A stretch of DNA of 34,282 nucleotides from Streptomyces sp. ISL-36 (GTDB taxonomy: Bacteria; Actinomycetota; Actinomycetes; Streptomycetales; Streptomycetaceae): assembly GCF_018614205.1 (NCBI RefSeq), contig NZ_JAGGOS010000083.1, forward strand, positions 1 through 34,282, in the 5' to 3' direction. Every line of letters starts with the position of its first letter. Position 1 is the first letter of the stretch. The position numbers and the translations under genes are program-made. Of the stretch, positions 29,857 to 34,282 are shown in pieces. The notes under the pieces are model-generated. The model was not told where the DNA came from and did not search any database. It saw only the letters and a list, made by a program, of their open reading frames with translations.

Positions 29857-31071
29857 ATGGCCGGGATGAGTGTGGAGCCGTACCGGGAGATCACCTTCGA
29901 CAAGGACGGCGACGGGGCGGCCGGGCAGCGCGAGGCGCTGTCGGCCATGGCGGCGCAGGGGGTCACGGATCTGGTCGTGTTCGCCCACGGATGGAACAAC
30001 TCCAGGTCCGTGGCGACCCGGCTGTACTCGGCGTTCTTCGCCCCGTTCCCCGGCGTGGTGCGGCCGGGCGTCCGGGTCGGGTACGTGGGCGTGGTCTGGC
30101 CCTCGATGATGTTCAGCGACGAGCCGATCCCCGACTTCGAGTCCGTGGCGGCCGTCCACCCGGGCAAGGACGCGGTGGTGGAGCGGCTCGCCGTGCTGCT
30201 GCGGGAGCAGCCGGAGGACGAGTCCGCCTTCACGGAGTTCGGCGCGCTGCTGCGGGTACTGACGGACACCGACGGCTCGTCCGCCTTCGCCGAGGGACCG
30301 GCGGTCCCGCCGGTTCCGGACTTCCTGCTCGGAGACCCGGTGGTGGTCTGCGCCATGTTCGCGGACGCGCTGGAGGAGGCGGCGGGGCCGGGAAGTGTGC
30401 CCACACCGCGCGACGCGTTCGGCGGGCGGCTCGGGCGGTACTGGAAGGGTGCGCGGGAGGCGCTGCGTCAGGCCACGTACTACACGATGAAGCGCCGGGC
30501 CGGCATCGTCGGCGAGCGCGGCCTCGGCCCGCTGCTCGGCGGGCTCGCCCGCTCCTCCCCCGGTCTGCGGATCCATCTCGTCGGGCACAGCATGGGTGCC
30601 CGGCTGGTCTCGTACGCGCTGCGCGGCCTGCCGGACGGTGTGCGTACGGTCGGGTCGGTGACGCTTCTTCAGGGGGCGTTCTCGCACTACGCCTTCGCGG
30701 CGAGTCTGCCGCACGAGCCGGGCAGGGGCGGCGCGCTGCGGGATCTGCAGCGGCGGGTCGACGGGCCGGTGGTCGCCTGTTACTCCCGGCACGACACCGC
30801 GCTCAGGGTCATCTATCCGCTGGCCTCGCGGCTCGCGCGGGACGCCGAGTCGCTGCTCGGCAGCGACAGGCGGTGGTGGGCGATCGGACACGACGGCATC
30901 CAGGCGGTGCCGGGTACGGCCGCGCTGACGCTGGCCGCCGCGCTGCGGAGCGGGGTTCCGGCGTCGGGGTGCGTGAGCGTCGACGCGGCGGAGGTCGTCG
31001 GGGAGCACAGCGACATCTGTCATCCGCAGCTGGCGCGGGTGGTGGCCTCGGCGGGCCGGATCGGCGGGTGA
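29857..31071 (+). CDS. Alpha/beta hydrolase family protein, 404 aa
   Basis: A serine hydrolase-like protein. The oxyanion-hole strand is DLVVFAHGWNNSRSVA (HGWNN at 44-48), and the nucleophile elbow is LRIHLVGHSMGARLVSYAL (GHSMG at 243-247, Ser245). Candidate acid and base are the Asp in CYSRHDTALRVIY and the His in WAIGHDGIQ. About 200 residues separate strand and elbow, a long helical cap. No signal peptide or membrane segment is visible, so it is probably cytoplasmic. The substrate is unknown. The ATG at 29857 is preceded by GGAGGGACGGACCGTCC, a good ribosome site partly in a small inverted repeat; a Met four codons in is an alternative start. Confidence 0.85.
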   Translation: MAGMSVEPYREITFDKDGDGAAGQREALSAMAAQGVTDLVVFAHGWNNSRSVATRLYSAFFAPFPGVVRPGVRVGYVGVVWPSMMFSDEPIPDFESVAAVHPGKDAVVERLAVLLREQPEDESAFTEFGALLRVLTDTDGSSAFAEGPAVPPVPDFLLGDPVVVCAMFADALEEAAGPGSVPTPRDAFGGRLGRYWKGAREALRQATYYTMKRRAGIVGERGLGPLLGGLARSSPGLRIHLVGHSMGARLVSYALRGLPDGVRTVGSVTLLQGAFSHYAFAASLPHEPGRGGALRDLQRRVDGPVVACYSRHDTALRVIYPLASRLARDAESLLGSDRRWWAIGHDGIQAVPGTAALTLAAALRSGVPASGCVSVDAAEVVGEHSDICHPQLARVVASAGRIGG

Positions 31072-31084
31072 GCGACGGGGCTGG

Positions 31085-31108
31085 CCGTGGGCGGCGAGCC
31101 GCCCACGG
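31085..31108. terminator. Terminator after the alpha/beta hydrolase gene
   Basis: Perfect 11-bp arms (31085-31095, 31098-31108) separated by GA, 14 bp after the stop. Confidence 0.8.
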
Positions 31109-31150
31109 ACGGCCCTTTGCGGTGAGCCGGCGGGCCCGGGGCCCCCTTGG

Positions 31151-31276
31151 GGCGGTTGGCCCTGGGCCGGCTGGCCCGTGGGCGGAGGCCCTGGGCCGGC
31201 CGGTGGGCCCTTGGGCGGTAGGCCCTGGGCCGGCTGGCCCGTGGGCGGAGGCCCTGGGCCGGCCGGTGGGCCCTGG
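31151..31276. repeat. 63-bp tandem duplication in a Gly/Pro-coding GC-rich tract
   Basis: Copies at 31151-31213 and 31214-31276 are nearly identical; 63 is a multiple of 3. Degenerate GGGCGG/GGCCCTGG-type units continue to about 31400. The minus strand reads an open Pro/Gly/Gln-rich frame here starting at an ATG at 31455 (MAEKHGAPQARTAG) after AGAGGGG, but that frame runs on without a stop into the antisense of the hydrolase gene, so no gene is called. The 499 bp between genes hold only this tract, the terminator and the palindrome at 31477. Confidence 0.85.
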
Positions 31277-31476
31277 GGCGGTGGGGCCTGGGCCGGCGGC
31301 CCTGGGGCGGTGGGGCCTGGGCGACGGCCCTTGGGCGGTGCGCCCTTGGGCGGAGGGCCGGCCGGTGGGGCCTGGACGACGGCCTTCGGGCGGTAGGCCG
31401 GCCGGTTGCCCGGACCGGCCGTGCGCGCCTGCGGTGCGCCGTGCTTTTCAGCCATCCGCGCCCCTCTGATGGGCCC

Positions 31477-31492
31477 CATCGAATTTTCGATG
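31477..31492. promoter_or_regulatory. Palindrome CATCGAA-TT-TTCGATG in the promoter region of the zinc-ribbon gene
   Basis: A perfect 16-bp inverted repeat forms an AT-rich island in otherwise very GC-rich DNA, 79 bp upstream of the next start. GGAAC directly follows it, and CGTCC occurs 17 nt later, resembling an ECF-sigma promoter. No regulator is assigned. Confidence 0.45.
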
Positions 31493-31570
31493 GAACACGA
31501 CGGGGCAGTCGTTCGTCCATTCCATAACGTCCTTGACGCCGAAGTACACCAGCGACGGAGGTGCGGAGCG

Positions 31571-32182
31571 ATGGCGGGTTTCCGGAGTCTTGCGAGACAG
31601 GTGCGTGATCCGGGGTGCGACACGGCGCTGCGGAGGTATTCGCTGCGTAAGTGCCTGGAGCGGTTCGCCCCATACGGGCACCGGGCGACCTGGGACCACC
31701 TGTGTCGCAGGCACAGGTTCGGGCCCGAGGACCGGGAGCTCGACCCTCGGCGGCTGGTGGCGGCGCTGGAGGAGCTGGAGGAGGCGCGGGCGGTGTGGCT
31801 CGCGTACGAGAAGGAGTTCGCCGAGCGGCGGCGGCGCGAGAAGCACGAGGGGCTGCGCAGGCCCGGTGCGCTCGACGACTGGCACCGGCGGACGTGGGGC
31901 GGCAACGGCGTGGCGCGGTGCGACGATCCGGAGCTGCACCCGACGGAGCCGCTGGCCGAGGTGCTCCGCCGGCTGATCGCGGCGCTGGAGTCCGGCCCCG
32001 GCGAGGCCTGTCCGGTGTGTGCCGGGCCGCGGATCGAGTGGCGGCCGGACCTGGAGGACGAGCCGTGGTTCGGGCCGGTGTGCGGGGACTGCGGGGTGGT
32101 GGTGCCGCAGGCGGTGCTGACCTCGGGGGCACTGGCACGGGCGCGGGGAGAGACGTTCCCGCGGCTGGCGTCGGTGGCCTGA
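31571..32182 (+). CDS. Hypothetical protein with C-terminal zinc ribbon, 203 aa
   Basis: I do not recognise a named family. The N-terminal part is basic and helical (FRSLARQVRDPGCDTALRRYSLRKCLERFAPYGHRATWDHLCRRH), followed by a charged coiled-coil-like helix (LVAALEELEEARAVWLAYEKEFAERRRREKHEGLRR). The C-terminus has CPVC and CGDC pairs 23 residues apart (EACPVCAGPRIEW...PVCGDCGVVVP), a likely zinc ribbon. No membrane segment or signal is seen. This layout suggests nucleic acid binding, as inference. The ATG at 31571 follows GGAG sites; an upstream GTG-rich frame remains open but crosses the palindrome and promoter-like region. The BKACE gene follows 16 bp after its stop. Confidence 0.78.
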   Translation: MAGFRSLARQVRDPGCDTALRRYSLRKCLERFAPYGHRATWDHLCRRHRFGPEDRELDPRRLVAALEELEEARAVWLAYEKEFAERRRREKHEGLRRPGALDDWHRRTWGGNGVARCDDPELHPTEPLAEVLRRLIAALESGPGEACPVCAGPRIEWRPDLEDEPWFGPVCGDCGVVVPQAVLTSGALARARGETFPRLASVA

Positions 32183-32198
32183 GGTACGGGAAGAAGCA

Positions 32199-32903
32199 TT
32201 GGTCCAGGTCTGTCTGAACGGGGGACGCGGCCCCGGTGACTCGGCGGCCGTTCCGATGTCGCCGGCCGCCATGGCGGAGGAGGCGGCGCGAGCGGTCGCG
32301 GCGGGGGCCACGGACGTCCACGTCCACCCCAAGACGCCGTGCGGCGGTGACACGGTCTCGCCCCGGGTGCTCGCGGAGACGCTGACGGCGATCCGGGCGG
32401 CCGTCGACGTCCCGGTGGGGGTGACGACCGGCGCGTGGGCGGAGCCGGATCCGGTACGGCGGGTGGGGCGCGTCCGGTCCTGGACGGTCCTGCCGGACCA
32501 CGCCTCGGTGAACTGGCACGAGCAGGGCGCCGAGGAGCTGGCGGCGGCGCTCCTGGACCGGGGCGTGGGGGTGGAGGCGGGTCTGTGGTCGGGTACGGAC
32601 GGCCCGGCGCGGTTCCTCCGTTCGCCGCTGGCCCCGCGGGTGCTGCGGATCCTCGCGGAGGTCATGGACACCGACCCCGCCACGGCCGGAACGACGGCCC
32701 TCGACCTGCTGGCCACGCTCGCGGACGCCCCCGCCGCCCCGCTCCTCCTCCACGGCGAGGACGGTGGCGCGTGGCCGGTCGTGCGGCTGGCCCGCCGCCT
32801 CGGCCTGGAGACCCGGATCGGCCTGGAGGACACGTTGTTCCTGCCGGACGGGAGCCCGGCGGGGTCCAACGCTCAGCTGGTCTCGGCGACGCTCTCGGTG
32901 TAA
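32199..32903 (+). CDS. BKACE-family (DUF849, 3-keto-5-aminohexanoate cleavage-like) enzyme
   Basis: A 234-residue TIM-barrel enzyme. BKACE proteins cleave a beta-keto acid with acetyl-CoA, giving acetoacetate and a new CoA ester; substrates vary widely. Motifs: VQVCLNGGRGPGD, AGATDVHVHPK (zinc His41, His43), VPVGVTTGAW, HASVNWHEQGAEEL, GVGVEAGLWSG, LLHGEDGGAWPVVR, and TRIGLEDTLFLPDGSPAGSNAQLV. It is shorter than the usual 270-300 residues, as are many actinobacterial members. The TTG at 32199 is chosen because the family begins xxQVCLNGGR exactly there and GGGAAG lies upstream. It may be cotranscribed with the zinc-ribbon gene. Confidence 0.88.
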   Translation: MVQVCLNGGRGPGDSAAVPMSPAAMAEEAARAVAAGATDVHVHPKTPCGGDTVSPRVLAETLTAIRAAVDVPVGVTTGAWAEPDPVRRVGRVRSWTVLPDHASVNWHEQGAEELAAALLDRGVGVEAGLWSGTDGPARFLRSPLAPRVLRILAEVMDTDPATAGTTALDLLATLADAPAAPLLLHGEDGGAWPVVRLARRLGLETRIGLEDTLFLPDGSPAGSNAQLVSATLSV

Positions 32904-32966
32904 GCGGTCCCACCGCTCCTGCGGCGGCAGCGCGAGGAGCGCCACCTCGCGGGCGAGGAGCGGGCG

Positions 32967-33007
32967 TCCGGCAAATGCCCGGCGCGTATCCGGCGAATGC
33001 CCGGCGC
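32967..33007 (+). repeat. Two copies of a 19-bp direct repeat, TCCGGCRAATGCCCGGCGC
   Basis: Copies at 32967-32985 and 32989-33007 (22-bp period) differ at one base. Shorter TCCGGCGA fragments recur near 33030 and 33102 in the 250-bp gap before the RNA ligase gene. Nothing else is recognised in the gap. Confidence 0.8.
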
Positions 33008-33153
33008 ACGACCCGTGCATGTCCCGCGCATGTCCGGCGAAGAGAGCGACGCTACCAGAGGTCGAAATCGCTGGCCCAGGGGAATTCGGCACCGGCACAG
33101 TGTCCGGCGATGAGAACGCCACCCGAGCCGAACGACCCACCGGAGACCGGACC

Positions 33154-34224
33154 ATGTCGACCTTGCGCGTCACCGCCGAACCGCTGACCGTACACGCCCA
33201 TCCCGACGCCGACGCGCTCGAACTGGCCCAGGTGGGCCTGTACCGGGCCGTCGTCCCCGAGGGCGCGTACCGCAGTGGCGATGTCGCCCTGTACATCCCG
33301 GAGCAGGCCGTGCTGCCGGCCGCGCTCGTCGACGAGCTGGGGCTGACCGGGCGGCTCGCAGGAAAGGCGTCGGACCGGGTCAAGGCGGTGCGGCTGCGGG
33401 GCGAGCTGTCGCAGGGGATCGTGTGCCGGCCGAAGGCGCTCGCGGACGTCGACCTGGTCCAGGCGGCTACCGAGGGGACCGACTTCGCCGAGGTGCTGGG
33501 GATCACCAAGTGGGCGCCGCCGATCCCGCCGACGATGAGCGGGGACGTGGAGTCCGCGCCGGATCTGCTGCCGTGGGTCGACATCGAGAACCTGCAGCGG
33601 TATCCGGGGATCTTCGAGCCCGGTGAGCAGGTCGTCCTGACGGAGAAGCTGCACGGTTCGGCCTGCCTGGCGACGTACTTCGCGCAGGACCGGCGGTTGC
33701 AGGTCTCCTCGAAGGGTTTCGGCGCGAAGGGCCTCGCGCTCCAGGAGGACCCGCGCAATCTGTACTGGCGGGCGGTTCTCGGCCATGACGTCCCGGCGGT
33801 CGCGGCGCGGCTCGCCGAACGCTTGGGCGCGCGCCGGGTCGGGCTGTTCGGCGAGGTGTACGGGGCCGGTGTGCAGGACCTCGGGTACGGCGCGAACGCC
33901 CGTGGCGAGGAGCTGGGTTACGCGGTCTTCGACGTGTCGGCCGAGATCGACGGCGAAGTCCGGTGGCTGGACCCGGCCGAGGTCCTGGAGCCGGGCGAAC
34001 TGCCGCTCGTACCGCGGCTGTACGCGGGTCCGTACGACCTCGGGACGGTGCTGGAGCTGGCGAGCGGCCGGGAGACCGTGTCCGGGCGGGAACTGCACCT
34101 GCGCGAGGGGGTGGTGATCCGCCCGGCGAGGGAGCGGTACAGCCCGGTGGTGGGCGGCCGTGCCATCGCCGAGGCGGTCAGCCCGGCGTATCTGACCCGC
34201 AAGGGCGGCACCGAGTACGAGTGA
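33154..34224 (+). CDS. RNA ligase of the DraRnl (Rnl5) family
   Basis: A 356-residue ATP-dependent polynucleotide ligase. Deinococcus DraRnl seals nicks with an RNA 3'-OH and 5'-phosphate in duplexes. An N-terminal OB-like domain (about 1-120, AEPLTVHAHPDADALELAQVG...GDVALYIPEQAVLP) precedes the nucleotidyltransferase domain: motif I TEKLHGSA with the adenylylated Lys165, motif III GLFGEVYG (230-237), motif IV LREGVVIRP (316-324) and a possible motif V near LTRKGG (Lys350). N-terminal OB placement is the hallmark of this family. The ATG at 33154 follows GGAG with 8-nt spacing. It stands alone. The last 58 bp of the window after it hold no feature I can identify. Confidence 0.92.
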   Translation: MSTLRVTAEPLTVHAHPDADALELAQVGLYRAVVPEGAYRSGDVALYIPEQAVLPAALVDELGLTGRLAGKASDRVKAVRLRGELSQGIVCRPKALADVDLVQAATEGTDFAEVLGITKWAPPIPPTMSGDVESAPDLLPWVDIENLQRYPGIFEPGEQVVLTEKLHGSACLATYFAQDRRLQVSSKGFGAKGLALQEDPRNLYWRAVLGHDVPAVAARLAERLGARRVGLFGEVYGAGVQDLGYGANARGEELGYAVFDVSAEIDGEVRWLDPAEVLEPGELPLVPRLYAGPYDLGTVLELASGRETVSGRELHLREGVVIRPARERYSPVVGGRAIAEAVSPAYLTRKGGTEYE

Positions 34225-34282
34225 CCGGTGCTGTGGGGAGGGGAGGGGCCCGTCCACGGGGGGACGCTGTTGGTTAATTCGG

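Noticed and set aside
28225..32199. A 1324-codon open frame on the minus strand
   Set aside because: It lies antisense to four well-supported plus-strand genes and reads Arg/Pro/Ser-rich sequence with no domain. High-GC DNA lacks stop codons in shadow frames.

Overview
The window reads as chromosomal Streptomyces DNA: very high GC, strong G/C at third codon positions, two chaplin genes (hydrophobic coat proteins of aerial hyphae), a mycothiol-dependent dehydrogenase, and a dense set of TetR, GntR and HxlR regulators. No transposase, integrase, phage gene or CRISPR array is visible. From memory, the order chpC/chpH, gntR, gntK, gntP resembles the core-chromosome chpC-chpH/gluconate region of S. 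coelicolor; I could not run a synteny search.

Layout. 1-5.0 kb: the 3' end of a RecD-like ATPase, a hypothetical protein, a DUF5703 protein, a long chaplin with a collagen-like (Gly-Asn-Pro)11 linker and a sortase signal, a short chaplin with a candidate sigma-BldN promoter, an M20 peptidase and tRNA-Leu(GAG) with its terminator. 5.1-9.4 kb: an RluA-type pseudouridine synthase, the coupled pair mscR/metallo-beta-lactamase hydrolase, and an AnsP-type permease. 9.5-12.5 kb: gntR divergent from gntK-gntP (gluconate uptake and phosphorylation). 12.5-16.2 kb: an ASCH protein, then a steroid-type cassette: FAD dehydrogenase divergent from a TetR gene that overlaps a 3-alpha/20-beta-hydroxysteroid dehydrogenase. 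16.3-22.7 kb: Nudix, two overlapping DUF202 membrane proteins, quinone reductase, F420-reductase-like protein divergent from HxlR, a 98-residue histidine-rich protein, an MBL hydrolase and a glucarate dehydratase-like enzyme. 22.8-28.2 kb: two convergent operons, phosphotransferase plus acyl-CoA dehydrogenase (+) and SDR, acyl-CoA ligase, TetR (-). 28.4-34.2 kb: a NamZ/DUF1343 hydrolase, an alpha/beta hydrolase, a GC-rich repeat tract, a zinc-ribbon protein, a BKACE protein and a DraRnl-type RNA ligase.

The most interesting system is at 22.7-28.3 kb. A split ACAD10/11-like kinase-dehydrogenase pair sits opposite a ligase-SDR-TetR operon, and both promoter regions carry the same 14-base sequence, in one case as a perfect palindrome. 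The gene set matches the logic of levulinate/4-hydroxyacid catabolism (activate, reduce, phosphorylate, eliminate). A second pattern is structural: at four loci, short direct repeats begin at or include a gene's stop codon (gntK, the FAD dehydrogenase, the second DUF202 gene, the second MBL gene), and two other repeats are translated in frame (the chaplin linker and an F420-reductase-like protein). All function calls come from motif reading; no database search was done.
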